Source: Gigaspora rosea (taxonomy: Eukaryota > Glomeromycota > Glomeromycetes > Diversisporales > Gigasporaceae). From it: a DNA stretch of 64,000 nucleotides. Shown here piece after piece: positions 1 to 12,052 of the stretch (its first letter is position 1; every line of letters begins with the position of its first letter). The DNA lies in NCBI GenBank assembly GCA_003550325.1, contig QKWP01000415.1:214253-278252 (forward strand), given 5' to 3'. The notes below the pieces were generated by a model, which worked only from the letters and a program-made list of their open reading frames with translations, had not been told where the DNA came from and did not search any database. The position numbers were made by a program, and so were the translations under genes.

Positions 1-230
1 GTTAAAGATCTGTTAATCGTTATATATTGTTTTAAATAATTCTGATTATAATCGATTTGTAGATATATAACGATTTAATATAGAAAATGATATATATCGA
101 TTTAGATATATATCGATTTTTAACAGGTTAATCGATATATATCGTTATTTTTTAATCGATATAAAACAATTAACTGTTATATATCGATTAATATCTATAT
201 ATAAAATTTCCTGATGTAGTTTTAGTATAG
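1..230. repeat. AT-rich repeat built on TATATATCGATT
   Basis: The motif ATATATCGATT and its reverse complement recur many times over about 200 bases, giving local inverted symmetry. It may be one arm of a small foldback element whose other arm lies outside the window. No coding potential is seen. Confidence 0.5.
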
Positions 231-377
231 AGTTTATATTAGACAAGTATAAATGGGTTTTAGAGGGTTAAATAGAAACCCTCATTTTATTTTAATCTGA
301 TTTCATTATAAAGTAATTATTTAAGTGACAAAATTGTGATATTCTACAGGAGGGTACTATACTAGGCAAATGAAAAC

Positions 378-885
378 CAGTGTTTAAAATAGAATTTTTA
401 ATTTACCAGTACATGCATCTATTATATAAAAAAATCCCGGTTCAAAAAAAAATCTGCATTAGTAGAAAATAATCATCAGATCATTGGGGCACATAAATGC
501 ACGCACCGGTTGCTTCAAAAATTCCAGATCATGCACTATTTTTGCACCGGCCCAATTTTAAAATACCGGTATATGCAATATAAAAAATGGTAGATCCAGA
601 TTTTTGTTATACTATTTTATATACTGATAGTAACCAGTGTATAAAATAGCATGATAAAAATCCGGATCTACTGTTTTTTATATTGCATATACCGGTATTT
701 TAAAATTGGGCCGGTACAACAAACGGTGCATGATCAGAATTTTTTGAAGTAACCGGTGTGTGCACCTATGTCCCCCAATGATCTGATGATCATTTTCTAC
801 TAATGCAGGTTTTTTTTTTGAACCGGTATTTTTTTATATAACAGGTGCATGTACCAATAAATTAAAATTTCTATTTTAAACACTG
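378..885. mobile_element. Foldback hAT-like MITE, 508 bp
   Basis: The two halves are reverse complements over nearly their whole length: the left arm (378 to about 620) matches the right arm (about 640 to 885). Both ends read CAGTGTTTAAAATAGAA. The flanking octamers atgaaaac (370-377) and atggtaac (886-893) agree at 6 of 8 positions, consistent with an aged 8-bp hAT target duplication. It has no ORF, so it is non-autonomous. CCGGT motifs recur inside both arms. Confidence 0.65.
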
Positions 886-1319
886 ATGGTAACCATTTAA
901 AGTCCGAAGAACAAATAGCCAATAAGGATCAGTTTGATTGTTTTGATTGTTTTTCTTTATGTTACACCTAATTTAGCCAATCAGGATTCAGAGAATTTGT
1001 TAATACACAGACATCAGGATCACTATTGCGTCTGTAATGTTCTTTGAACAATTATTATAAACACTTTTTAAAAATCTATATTGAGCTAAATAAATAAGAT
1101 ATAAAGCTAAAAATTGCTAGCTTTTAAATAAAAAAGCTTGCAAAATTCTATGCAGTAGTTTTTAAGTTAATAAAGATTACACAAATTTGTATAATATTAT
1201 ATATGTACAAAACTAGTAATTTTTAAAAATTATTTATTATAATTGCTATATATAAAAAATAAATTACATATAATTCTAAATTTTTAAAAACTTTAAAAAA
1301 TTTTGAAGATATATTTTTT
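886..1319. other. AT-rich spacer without a recognisable gene
   Basis: AT-rich sequence. No ORF with family resemblance, no RNA gene and no clear terminal repeats are seen. Confidence 0.5.
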
Positions 1320-1500
1320 TTTTTGGTATTAAAGTGAGGTCCTGCTTTTATCTTTATTAATAATTTAACCAGCTGCTTCTGTAAAACTAGCTGTACTTTA
1401 TACAAATTACTTTGAATAAAATTTAATAAACTATATGCAAGAATTGAAGCTCAGACTATTTTATCTGTAACCTAAACCTACTTGAGTGGTCAATACTCAC
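1320..1500 (+). repeat. Dispersed repeat family, copy 1 (partial)
   Basis: The string around GTGAGGTCCTGC followed about 130 bases later by ACTATTTTATC..GTAACCTAAACCTAC matches the start of the longer copy at 33880-34020. A third related copy lies at about 15860-16245. This is therefore a truncated copy of an uncharacterised dispersed repeat. Confidence 0.5.
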
Positions 1501-1779
1501 CTAGATTTGTATAGTTAAAATATAGTTAGTAGAAGTGCTAAATTTGGCTTTAAAAGTAGACCAGATATCTATTTTTCTAATTGCTTGTCCAATAGGTGGA
1601 CATGTATTAAGTGGAGTATGTAATTCATCTGGTTGGCTACAAATACAGCTATAAGTATAATTTTTGTGTTTATATGATTTAGAGTGATAGTTATTAGTTT
1701 GTCTATTGTTAGTATAAGGATTGTGAGTAGGTAAATTTTGGTTTTTCCTCCAAATAGAAAAATTGCAACAGTAGGGTAT

Positions 1780-2355
1780 TCAGATTTGATCATAGATTTG
1801 TTTATTAATATCTAGCAAGATTTGAATAATAGTAGCAGATGCAATTTTATAAGAAATATTGAAGCTTTGAATAGATTGAATTATAGGTATTGGTATAAGT
1901 CCTTTGAGTATTGTTTCTATATAATATAGATTGGATGAAGGTTGAAAAGTGCTAAAGGCTTGATGGTTAGCAAGCCTATGTTCCAATTCTTGTAGTTCAA
2001 GATTTGATAGTTCAAGTTTGGACTTTTGTAGTATAATATGGATAGTATTTTGAATAATATTGTGTATTAGGAGGGAATTATTGCAAGTAAGCCAATGAAA
2101 GTAGGAATCAGGTTGATTACACTGAAAGCAGTTAGGGTTAGTGTAAAGGTATGGAAAGATTTTGTAGTAGTGGAAATATGAGGGTAGTTCATTAAGAAGC
2201 ATTTTACATTTAAAAGCTTTTAGATAGTTAAGTCTGAAATTAGTAATATTGTGTGTAGGTTTTTGGTTATGATTAAAGTATTTCCATGTAGAATTCCAGT
2301 CAATTAAATGAGTAAAGCCTGACCATTCACTATTGCGTTTTTGTGAAGACCACAT
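1780..2355 (-). pseudogene. LINE ORF2 C-terminal region with Cys/His finger
   Basis: A 191-codon minus-strand open stretch. Near its middle is C-F-Q-C followed by H-W-L-T-C, a CCHC-like arrangement typical of the C-terminal nucleic-acid-binding finger of LINE ORF2 proteins. It lies just downstream, in element orientation, of the RNase H region and would have been the end of ORF2. The short open stretch at 1569-1793 may be a further remnant in another frame. The assignment rests on position and the finger; the rest has no recognisable motif. Confidence 0.6.
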
Positions 2356-2408
2356 AGCAATAATGTGGGCTTTACAAATATCCTTAACAAGATATCTAGT
2401 TGGATATT

Positions 2409-3600
2409 CTATAGAAAAATCATTCTACTGCAATATATGATATTGGTTATAGATATTATTATAATTAAGCTGCAGAGTTGATAATGAAGTATAGTGGCTT
2501 TTGGCAGCGAATTTGCTATATTGTTAAATAGATTATCAGAATGTGCTTGAACTTTAGTAAAATTAAGTTGAATATTGAGAGATTTGACTATATTAAGAAG
2601 AGTTTGCCATATAGGCCAGTAGTTGGATTTGAATTGTTTTGTAGATGCATGGTTTAGAGTAATTAAAGTTTGATATTTGGAAATAATTGATTGAGAGTCT
2701 GTGAAAATATGAACTTGGGAATTGCGTGATACTGTAGTGATTGCTGATAAAATAGCCATTAATTCTGCTTTATAGGAGGATGGCCATAGTTTAATTGATG
2801 CTGAGAATTGATGTAAAACTTGGTTATTCAGAATTTGATCCCAACCTATGCCCATTGAGCAGCGATCAGTGCCAATATCTGTGACTGAGCCATCAATATA
2901 AAATGTAAAAGAGGACTATATAGCATTATTAAGGGCAATTTGTTGAAGAGTAGTAGTTGCCTGATTTGGATGAAATATATTAGATACTATTTCATTATTA
3001 ATATTGATTAAAGGTAGTTGAGGTATAGTTAATAGGTGTTTAATAGCTGTAGAGCAAATTAAATCTATAATATTTGCGTGTAGATTAATATGAGATAGTG
3101 AAGAATATCGACCAAGAAATTGTGTAGAGAATATAATTGGGACTTCAATAGTACAAGTGTGTTGAATTCTTTTAGAGTTTAAATAACAATCTGAATAGCA
3201 TTCAAATTGTATTTCTGGGGATAGATAAAATAAGGTGTGGTTGGTATCAAAGCTAATTTTCTAATGACTAATAGATGCTATTTTGTAATCCAGATATTTC
3301 CTAATTTTCCAATAATAATATTGTTATTTTGGTATGTTAGAAGCTATGGTATGAGCTTTTTTGAAAAATAATCTATATTGTAAGCAAAGGAGTTAATACC
3401 AGGAGATTGGTAATGCGGTAGTAGAGTACGGTAAAGCCCATGAGAAGCAACCTTATCCTCAAGGTATGAAAACCATAGTGGTTGTCTACCTTTTGGAATT
3501 TGGTAAAGTTTTGGTAATAGATCTTGCTAGCAGAGTAAAGTGCTATTATTAGCAGTACAAAGCTGTTCTAGATATAAAATTTTGTAATGTCTAAGCTGTT
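2409..3600 (-). pseudogene. LINE ORF2 RNase H domain and RT-RNase H linker
   Basis: The open part (2409-2855, 148 codons) reads as a retroelement RNase H. It contains Y-K-A-E-L-M-A-I-L-S-A (catalytic Glu), I-F-T-D-S-Q-S (catalytic Asp) and K-V-Q-A-H-S-D-N (the His-containing motif). The region 2856-3600 joins it to the RT and holds several stops, so the protein is not made. RNase H would remove the RNA template during target-primed reverse transcription. Confidence 0.75.
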
Positions 3601-5199
3601 TTTTGAATTGAATATATTATAGATGTTGAATAAGGATAGGTTCAATTGGTTGATGTACATTACTAATTGTTTTTGGCCATATAATTTCTTGATTAGCAGT
3701 TATTTGCATATTAAGATGAGTAAGAAGTTGGATAATTTTGAAGTTTGTGGTATATTTATTAGGTCCATCAATAATAGGCTGGGAATGTTGAAGTATATTT
3801 GTAGTTGACCAGGGATTGTTTTGTAATTGTTGTAGTCTAATATGTGTAGTTGTTCCTAAAATTGAGGAATCATTGATTCTATGACAAAAGTTGGTAATAT
3901 GGTATTGAAGTTGAATGTTCCAAATATTATAGATATTATAAAGATAGTAATTAAGCATAGTGCTATTAGAAATAGACCATGATAGGTTTGCTTTTTGCTT
4001 AGCTACTGTTAAATATTTGGCTAAAATTTTAGCGCATATTGTACATGGAAGTACTATATTATGAATTCTATATTCAAGTGGTGGGATAATTATAGTATTA
4101 ATAATATAGATAATTTGTTTGTCTGTAATTTTTTTAGTACTGGCAATATTAACTAGTTGAAAAACCTCTTCTTGAATAAGTTGAATTTGTTTAGATATTT
4201 TGTTATCTAAAGTAAACCAACATCCCAAAAATTTGAATGGTTAGTTTTTAGGAATTCTTGGTATATTACAGTTAAGAAAAGAGATATTGTAATTGGAGTT
4301 ATTATTGGTAATAAATAGGGATTTATGGGGATTGACTTGTATATCTGCCATTTGGTAAAATGAGGTAGCTATATTAATAATTTGTTCTAATTTAGTTTTA
4401 AATTGGGCAATCCATAAAGTATCATCCATATAAGCCAAAACTGATAAAGAAGTATGAAGTTTTTTGGTAGTTAAATATGGTGTACAAAGGCTTGTTTGCC
4501 AAGATATAGTAAGTGTATAGCCAGTAAAATGAGAGGATATATAATGAATAAGAGGGTCATAATAAATTCTCCAAAAGAGAGGAGTTATTATTTCTCTTTG
4601 GTCTATATATTTTTAACTGAGTAAAAATTAGTTAGCCCAAGATTAGTAATAACTCTATTGTGTTGGTCAAATAAAAGATTAATAAGTATATTGATAAGTT
4701 GAATAGGTATTTGAATTCTAGCCAAAGATTTATGAAAAAGATCAAAATTAACAGAGTCATAAGCTTTGCTCATTTCCTGCAATATAAGCCAAAGTTGAGA
4801 ACTGTTACATGATGCATCCTCAACAATATTATTAAGTATATGAATAGGAATTTAAGTACTATTGCCTGAAAGAGCAATAAAGTTATAAGGTAAAGATATG
4901 ATTAAGACGATTAGTAAGGAGTTTAGTGTAAAGTTTTTTGATATGTTCTAAAAGGCTAATGGGTTGTGTACAGTGTTGGAAATCTTATGTTCTCATGTTC
5001 TCATAAGAACATCACTTTTAATCTGAGAACATTTACAAAATTTAAGATGTTCTCTATTAAATTTTTTTTGAGAACATTAAGTTCGAAAAATATGTTCTCT
5101 ATGTAAATATATAAAATAATAAAAAATCATTTTTATTAATATAGTATTTAAAATAATTAATAATTGTTAGTTAGTTGAAATTAAAGTTGCAGGTAAAAC

Positions 5200-5324
5200 A
5201 AATCTTCAATGGAGCACCATAGTGCACCAAGACTGGTGCACCGAAACTGGTGCACCAATAATTATAAAAAACTCAAATCTTCAATGGTGCACCGATGGTG
5301 CATCATGGTGCACCAGATGGTCCT
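5200..5324. mobile_element. 125-bp GGTGCACC-rich nested insertion
   Basis: Flanked by an exact 8-bp repeat ggtaaaac (5192-5199 and 5325-5332). The interior is made of GGTGCACC palindromes and a direct repeat of CAAATCTTCAATGG. The ends are not convincing inverted repeats, so the type is unclear; the target-like duplication is the main support. Confidence 0.45.
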
Positions 5325-5974
5325 GGTAAAACTAACTAATTTCACCAACAACTCTAGTTGAAATAGAGAAATTTAGTTGTTCTTGAACTATAAAAATTTT
5401 TAGATAATATAGTTTATTAGTCTATCTATTCATTTCTAGTTTGGTGCAATATAATATTTATTATTTACACTTTGATATATATATAATATCATAAATTTCA
5501 GAGAGCTGAACTCACTATGGTATTAATTTTTATAAGAAATTATTTAACAAATCTTTAGTTATTATGATTTTAAACTTTAGTACTATATTTTAAAATTTTA
5601 TAGTGAGAAATTTTTTAAATTTATAAATTTATTATAGTAAAAAAGAATAGTATATTATATTTATTTATTTATTTAAACATTTGAGAAATGTTAATCGTTT
5701 ATTTAAAAACTAAATATTTAAACTACAGTAGCCAATCCAATAATATTTTCAACAAAATATAAAAAATCTCAAATATTAATTTTTAAAAAATATACATATA
5801 AAGTTATAATCTTATTATTATAAATAACTTAGCTTTGTTTATATAGTTTGTTAAATAAATTATATTTTTTATTATTAATAATATTATTATAAATTTAAAT
5901 AGAGGCCCTAGATCTCAGCATAAGCCAATTTTAGCATAAGTTGCTACAATAACTAAAAGTATAAAAGTATAAGT

Positions 5975-6165
5975 GTGAGAAAGAGAATAGGAGAAAGAAA
6001 ATAAAGGTGAGAAAGAGTAAAACAAAGTGCAAAGAGTGAGAAAGAGTGAGAGTAAGAGAAAAAAAGAGAGAGTGAAAAAGAGAAAAAGAGAGAAAGAGAG
6101 AAAAAAAGAGAAAGAGAACGAGAAAGAGAGAAAGAAAAAGAAAAAAATTTTTTTTCTAATTGAGA
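5975..6165 (+). repeat. GA-rich simple repeat
   Basis: A purine tract made of GAGAAAGAGAGAAA-type units within the hAT-like element. Long open frames through it (poly-Ser/Phe/Leu on the minus strand) are compositional, not genes. Confidence 0.8.
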
Positions 6166-7190
6166 ACATAAAAAAATTTTTGAGAACATTAAATTAAATA
6201 AACAAGTTTTCATGAGAACATAATTTTCAAAACAGATTTCCAACACTGGCTGTGTATTTGAAAGATCTTTATCAAAAATTGGTTTTTTAAAAATAGGAAA
6301 AATTTTTCCTTCTTTCCATTGTTTAGGTATAGATTGTTGTGAAAGATATCTATTAAAGAGGGCTGTAATAGCTTGAAGAAAAGAAAGTTCTGTATACTTA
6401 ATCATTTCATAACTAATTCCAGATGGGCCACAGGCTTTGTTATTAGGGAGATGGCAAAGTGTAGTAGAGACTTTATCTAATGTAAATTCTTCCAAAATGT
6501 GATTGTACCAATTAGTATTAATATTAGATTTAGGGTCATATTCAGCTTTCCAATGAGTATTATAAAGATTATAATCAATATTACGAGTGTGGGTCCATTG
6601 ATCAAAGTGGTTACAAATATGACCTTAATAGCATGAGGTTCTGTAATAGTGCCTGTATCTGTATTAATATTATTGAATTTAACTGGGTCTTTATAGCGAT
6701 TAAGAATACTATTAATCATTGAAGTTGGGTTGGTGGCAAGTTTGTTGCATTTTTTAGAAATAGCATTATTAATTTGTTGTCTTATTTCTTTAGTATTTTC
6801 AATATTACGAGCATGAAATAATGCTTTTCATTCAAGATTTGTAGTATAAATCCAGTTTGGTAATAGGTTTTATATAGTTGGTAATAATGGAATATTAACT
6901 TGGTCTTGAGTATTAATATAATTATTGTTTTGGTTGAGGTGTAATGGAATAGAAGTTTGATTTTTGAGTACAATTTTTATTTGTCTAATAATATTACTAA
7001 GTTTTTTGAGATTGTAGTGAAGTTTAGTTGCTTTGGATGAGAAATTATGTTAAAAGTTGCGAACTTTAAATTTTTTGTAGGGAATATGTTGAAGTGCAGC
7101 ATTAATTATACTTGTTTGAATTTTGTGCCAAGTTGTTTCAAGTGATTCTGTAGTATTTGTTGATAGTGGAGTATGGTTTAGAGTCATGGG

Positions 7191-8095
7191 TTACTTGATC
7201 TGAAAAATTCTGCCATTGTTCAGAGTCATAGACTTGTAGTTAAAGACTTTTCTACAAGTTTTAGTACTATATTTTCTGGTTTTAAAAAGAGCATATGGAA
7301 ATGACCATCTTGATATTAGAATTGTATAATCACTATTAGTACTTGTGTTAGATTGGTCAGATTCAAATTTAGAAAGATATCTTAAAATAGAATTATGTGC
7401 CCAAATGTAATCAATAGTGCTTTGGTATCTGCTACTTTGCCAAGTTGGTAAGGATGATTGTGTATGTTCTGCAAGATTATACATGTTATTAAACTGGAGG
7501 AATTGGAGCAATTTGTATTTAATTGCTGATGATATATTGTTTTGAGATGCATTAAAGTCCCCCATAATAATTGGTTGGATATTATTGTTAAAGGATTGGT
7601 TTATCCATTGAATAGAATTATTTTGTATATCCAGACTAAGTTGTAAATCATCTGAAGGTAAGTAAACTGATATAATTCTAAATTTAAAGTCATGTTTAAA
7701 GAATAGATCAATAGCAACTGCATATCCAGGATAGGTAAGAATATTATGAATATGTGGTCTAAGTATGTTAGAAATCATAATTGCAGTGCCTGCTTTGGAG
7801 CTATCAGTACTTGTCCAAAAGTATGAGAATTGTGAGGATTTAATGAAGTAGATAGAGAAATTATTAGAAGATATTTTAGTTTCAGTAATACAACTAATCT
7901 GAATATCATGTGAGAGACAATAATGTTCCCACATTAGCCTTTTGAGGTTGTTGTTATATTCTTGAACATTATGTTCGCATATTGATAAATTGAGATGAGA
8001 AATCTGATCTTGAACTTGCTCTAAGTTAGAATTGCTACTTGTAGGTATAGCTCTTGGTACATAATAACTTGAATTGAGTGGAACATTATTAAAAA
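7191..8095 (-). pseudogene. LINE ORF2 apurinic-type endonuclease domain
   Basis: An endonuclease/exonuclease/phosphatase fold is recognisable in order: E-H-N-V-Q-E near the start, C-I-T-E-T-K (catalytic Glu), I-I-M-G-D-F-N-A (GDFN), S-T-I-D-Y-I-W-A, and T-N-S-D-Y-T-I-L at the C-terminal catalytic site. The last motif is normally SDH in this family, so the catalytic His is replaced by Tyr, which one C-to-T change would explain. The frame is open from about 8095 to 7191 and then stops before the RT. This domain would nick target DNA. Confidence 0.82.
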
Positions 8096-8791
8096 GATAA
8101 AATCCTCAAAAAGTACAAAGAAGTGATTGGGTAGAAGATGTTCATGTAGTAAATAAATATGTGATTCTGGAAAATAATAATCGATTCTGCTATATTTGAT
8201 AGAGATTCTGATATACTGTTGTGAATAAAACATTGGATATTCCTCTTGTAGATAGGTAAAGAAGGAGCCAACAGTTTGTGGTGAAGGTAAAGATTGTAAT
8301 CTGTGATAGTATAAGAATTTGTTGTAGCATATTGATGGGTTATAAACCTCTGATGAATTTGAATCAGAATTAGTATTTGTTTCTTCTATAGTATTAGTAT
8401 ATATAGCTAATGTATTGAGATTGTTGTCAGATTCATCTGGTAACAATTCATATTTATTGTATATTTCTTGTTCTATAGTGTAAATAGAGCTATATTGTTG
8501 TGTAGGTAATGATAGATGAGTATGATATTGGAGTGGTACTTCAGTGTGATATAATGATATGATATCTGAAGTACTAGGATGAATTTCTGTAGAGGCACTT
8601 GCCGTTTCAAGCTCAGTTTTCACAGCTGCACAGGATACCACAGTCTGTTTTTTACATTGGGTCTGGCCGTCGTAAACATGGTCCTCCGCATAAATGGACT
8701 TAACTACCTGTTCACTTACATAATTCTCTTCTAAAAATGGCCCACTAAAAGTGGAGGGCATTATTATATCAGAAGCGGTGGCTGCATTCAT
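8021..8791 (-). pseudogene. LINE ORF2 N-terminal leader
   Basis: A 256-codon minus-strand frame beginning Met-Asn-Ala-Ala-Thr, rich in Ser/Thr/Asn/Tyr, with no known domain. Its last 25 or so codons overlap the endonuclease frame. One frameshift near 8100 would join the two, so this is probably the N-terminal extension of ORF2. The hydrophobic C-terminal end is likely the out-of-frame reading past that shift. An alternative is an independent short ORF of the element. Confidence 0.5.
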
Positions 8792-8977
8792 GTGGTCTAC
8801 AGAAATATTTATTGAAAAGGATTGTATGAAGATGTTGTAATATGAGATTCTTGTTGTATATGAGAGTTTGAGTTTGAATTATTTTCTATGTTATTTGTAT
8901 CTAACATGATAACATTAACATTTAGTTCACCAGATGGATTTGAAGATTGTTGGGTTGGTGGAGGATTGGTTTGTGAG

Positions 8978-9262
8978 TAGGGTTTCTCAAATTCAAATCA
9001 AATCAAATATTGGATCAATTTGAATTTGATCAAATCAAATTGACCCTGATTTGAATTTGATTTGATTCAAATATTTGAATTTAATTTGATTTGAATTTGA
9101 ATTTTTAATAGTAATTTTCAAATCAAATCAAATATTTGTCAAATCAAATCAAATTTGGCCATATTTGAATTTGATCAAATCAAATATAGTCAAATTTGAA
9201 TTTGAATTTGATCAAATATTTGATTCAAATATTTGAAGATCAAATCAAATTGCGGAACCCTA
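8978..9262. mobile_element. hAT-like MITE rich in TTTGAATTTGA, 285 bp
   Basis: The ends are TAGGGTTTC and GGAACCCTA, and the exact flanking octamer tttgtgag occurs at 8970-8977 and 9263-9270. The interior is repeated TTTGAATTTGATTTGA and its complement, so the whole element can fold back. A second copy with the same interior is at 13798-14214. It has no coding capacity. It interrupts the LINE between ORF1 and ORF2. Confidence 0.9.
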
Positions 9263-9269
9263 TTTGTGA

Positions 9270-11935
9270 GTTGGTAGAATTGTCAGTTGTTTCAGTATTT
9301 GGTTGTACTGGGATTTGTTTTTGGAATTAATTTTAGTACTTAAAATAGAATTATGAAAGATAGATTTGATACTTGGTTTTTTGAATTGGACATTCAATTT
9401 GGCAAATAGGATTTTTTGAGCTTTTGGTTAAAATTTTTTGTTATATGCATCTTGAATATATACAATAGATGGTTTATCTTCCTTGAGAATATTAAAGTAG
9501 GTTATTACTCTAGCTAAAAAGTCAGTATTAATTGGCTTAGCAGTAATTTTTTCAATTGCACTATGAGGACTAAGGTTATTGATTTGGTCATTAATAGCTG
9601 CAGCCTTATTGCATGCATTAAAAAAGTTGTAAAAATAAAAACTAAGTCGTGCTTGATTGGTTTTTTCTTTGTTAAAATTATTGAGTTCAAGAAATTGTTG
9701 TTCAGTTTTAGTAGCTAGTTGTCAAAATAGAGATATTGGTGTTCATTTTTGAAATGTAGCAGCATGTTGTACTTCTTTATCAAAAATTGAAAAGTCAAGA
9801 GTGGGGTGATTGTATTTGGGTTTAGAGGGTAGATTTTGAGGAGCTGGAAAATGTTCAAAGGATTCTGTAAAGAAAGATGTATATAAGTTTTGAACATTAT
9901 GCTCAATATCTGAAGGCAATGTAGAGCAATTTTCTGAATTGCAAGTATGGATATGATAAAGTGCTGCTTGAAAACATTGTTGGATTCGTTCACATAAAGA
10001 GTTAATAGCTGTAATTCTAAATTCTTGTGGAAGAAGTGCTTTGCATGTATCATTAAGTTTAAGTGCAATTTGGTGTTTAATATAGTTGTATGTTTTCTTT
10101 TAGTCGATTTTTGTAAATTGTTATTTATAGATTTCAAAAAACTTTTTACGATCTGTTAAATATGGTTTAAGTAAAGGGATTTTAAAAGATTGTAATAATT
10201 GTTTTTGGGAATATTGAGAGCAATACCATATATTCCTGAAAATAAGCAACCATTTTTGGCCAAAAAATTACACGAAAAAATGAGGTGTTGCTTATTTTCG
10301 AAATATTGAATTTTTTGAAAAAATTGAAAAACGTACTAATAAAAAGTTGTCCAAATGACACCAAATTTTTACTGTAAGTGTATTTTTATGCGCTGAACAA
10401 CTTTACTTAATCGACCTTTGAAGTTTACTTAGTAGAAAAACAGATTTATATGTAGCAACTGCTGACGCATTTTTTTAGATTTTTGAAAAAAAACAGGGGG
10501 TTGCTTATTTTCGATATACGGTATTAATATTAAATTTGGTATTATTTTGAATTTTATTAAAGAGAGACTGATTAATGCTATCTTCACTTATATAGTAGTG
10601 AAGTCTAAGATAAATAGGACGTATATTTAAGCCTTGACAAAATTTGTTAGCATTGATTGTTTGGTATTTGTCATGTAAAATAAGATATAGACGAGCAAGA
10701 TTCAATGCTACTTGGTTTTGGTTACGTATAGAATAGAGAGGTATGAAATTGTAAGAGGAAAGTATTTTTGGATAGTTGAGTTAAGTAAATAAAAAAGTAG
10801 TAAACTCTTTAAGCAAATCAACAAAAGTTGAATAAATAAATTCAAATGGTATTGTAATTGATTTGTCAATAAAAGGATTAGCTTCATATATAAGATCAGT
10901 AAGAAATTTAGGTCTTTTACCAGCCATAGCTTTGATTAAGTATTTGTAATTAAATTTAGATTCAGGTGTTTTGCCAGTAGCAGGTCTAGTAATTTTTTCT
11001 GAATAGACATCAATAAGATATGGTTTAACAAAATCAAGAATTTGGTAGGCTAGAGTATTACTAAATTTCATATTTTGTTCCATTTCAGGTGTTACTGGAT
11101 ATTCTTTGAACCAGTCTAAATCATTAGAAGTATCTCTTAATTGTTTTGGCTTTTGTGTTTCTTCTTTGGCCTGGTTTGAGTCTTTAATTTTTTGAAAAAA
11201 AGAATGGTATAAAGCTTTTTTGTTCACAGAAGACATTTGTTGGAGTTTAAGGATAACAATTAAGGTTTTTTGTTCAAGTGTAAGTGGAGTTTTAGGAGTA
11301 AGTGGTTTGAGTTTAATATCAAGAATTCCTGAAGCACAAGTTCGGTGAAGTATGCAGAAATCTCTAAAGAGACATGATACAGTATAGTCTGGAGCATGAC
11401 TACATTGTTCTGTAGCTACACATGGAATATTTTTGATTTTACAAATATAACATGTATGGTAGTGTTGAGAATGGGCAATAATTGCAGTAGAAGTTTTGTC
11501 AGTTTGAAAGCCTGGAAATAATATTTTTGGATCAGCAGAGCTTAATTCTAGTTGTTTATATGTTTTGGTATTTGGAGAGGATGGTAGTTCATCACTGATT
11601 TGTTTAAATTTTTTAGCAAAGATTGTAGTTGTAGTTTGAGTTGAAGGTTGGCCAATTTTAGTTGGATGGTTGATTCTGTAAAATTGAGAAGTAAAGCTAG
11701 TATGATATTTTTTGCAATAGCATGTGCCAATAGTAGGTTGCTCTGGAACTTGAAAGTAGTGTTGTTTTTTAGTGCCTTGAATATCACATGCTTCTGGATT
11801 AAAGCTAGGTGGAAGAACTTTTAATGAGCTTGGTTTATTTTCATTCATTCCAATACCATAACGGTCTCTATATTTGGAATAGTAGTAGTCCATATTATAA
11901 CTATTAGGTTCCTCAGAAGAAGTTAAAGTTGGCAT
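9270..11935 (-). pseudogene. LINE ORF1 (gag-like), broken
   Basis: The start codon at 11935 opens a 384-codon frame that ends at a TAA (10781-10783). The same frame continues beyond that stop through 10705-10525, up to the MITE at 10226-10521. Further coding-like pieces follow at 9715-10137. The first part holds a Cys/His-rich segment (C-Y-C-K-K-Y-H, then C-Y-I-C-K-I and several later Cys/His at about residues 165-205), suggesting nucleic-acid binding as in LINE ORF1 proteins. It has no similarity to named domains that I recognise; the assignment comes from its position upstream of ORF2. Confidence 0.62.
10226..10521. mobile_element. MITE with TA target duplication, 296 bp
   Basis: Terminal inverted repeats CCATATATTCCTGAAAATAA (left) and the complement of TTATTTTCGATATACGG (right) both run into AAAATAAGCAACC. 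They are flanked by TA at 10224-10225 and 10522-10523. The TA duplication and the lack of an ORF fit a Tc1/mariner-superfamily MITE. It splits LINE ORF1. Confidence 0.75.
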
Positions 11936-12052
11936 TGTATTGGTATAATTTGGGTTAATAAAAGGTTTAGTTTGTATTTAGTAATAAGTTAATATAAAAG
12001 AGATTAAAGAGGGCTTCACAAAAAGGTATAATTTGTTTTGTGTAATATAATA

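Larger units (their letters stand above)
4971..6248. mobile_element. hAT-like non-autonomous element inside the LINE RT
   Basis: The left end CAGTGTTGGAAATC and the right end GATTTCCAACACTG are perfect 14-bp terminal inverted repeats. Subterminal ATGTTCTCATGA-like motifs also occur in opposite orientation. The flanks gttgtgta (4963-4970) and gctgtgta (6249-6256) are an 8-bp duplication with one mismatch. It encodes no transposase. The interior holds a nested 125-bp insertion and a GA-rich tract. Confidence 0.88.
3617..6975 (-). pseudogene. LINE ORF2 reverse transcriptase, split by a hAT insertion
   Basis: Read from high to low coordinates, the N-terminal RT motif N-N-K-A-C-G-P-S-G-I-S-Y-E-M-I-K and then Q-W-K-E-G-K-I-F-P-I-F-K-K lie at about 6490-6260. 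The frame then runs into the insertion at 4971-6248. It resumes below 4971 with motif A (S-K-A-Y-D-S-V-N, about 4770), the catalytic A-Y-M-D-D box at about 4430 and the thumb/connection region (3617-4228, 203 codons). The YMDD box is intact, but multiple stops and frameshifts disable the protein. Removing the insertion and one copy of the target duplication restores RT continuity at the junction. Confidence 0.8.
1560..11990 (-). mobile_element. Degenerate non-LTR retrotransposon with four later insertions
   Basis: Read on the minus strand, the order is ORF1 (11935 to about 9270), ORF2 leader (8791-8100), AP-type endonuclease (about 8095-7191), reverse transcriptase (about 6970-3617), RNase H (2855-2409) and a C-terminal Cys/His finger (2355-1780). 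EN-RT-RNase H is the layout of I/Tad-type LINE elements. Stops and frameshifts break every ORF. Later insertions lie at 4971-6248, 5200-5324 (inside the previous one), 8978-9262 and 10226-10521. Neither a target duplication nor a poly-A tail is evident, so both ends are approximate. Confidence 0.8.

Noticed and set aside
5915..6169. Ser/Phe/Leu-rich minus-strand ORF
   Set aside because: It is translation of a GA simple repeat inside a non-coding hAT-like element.
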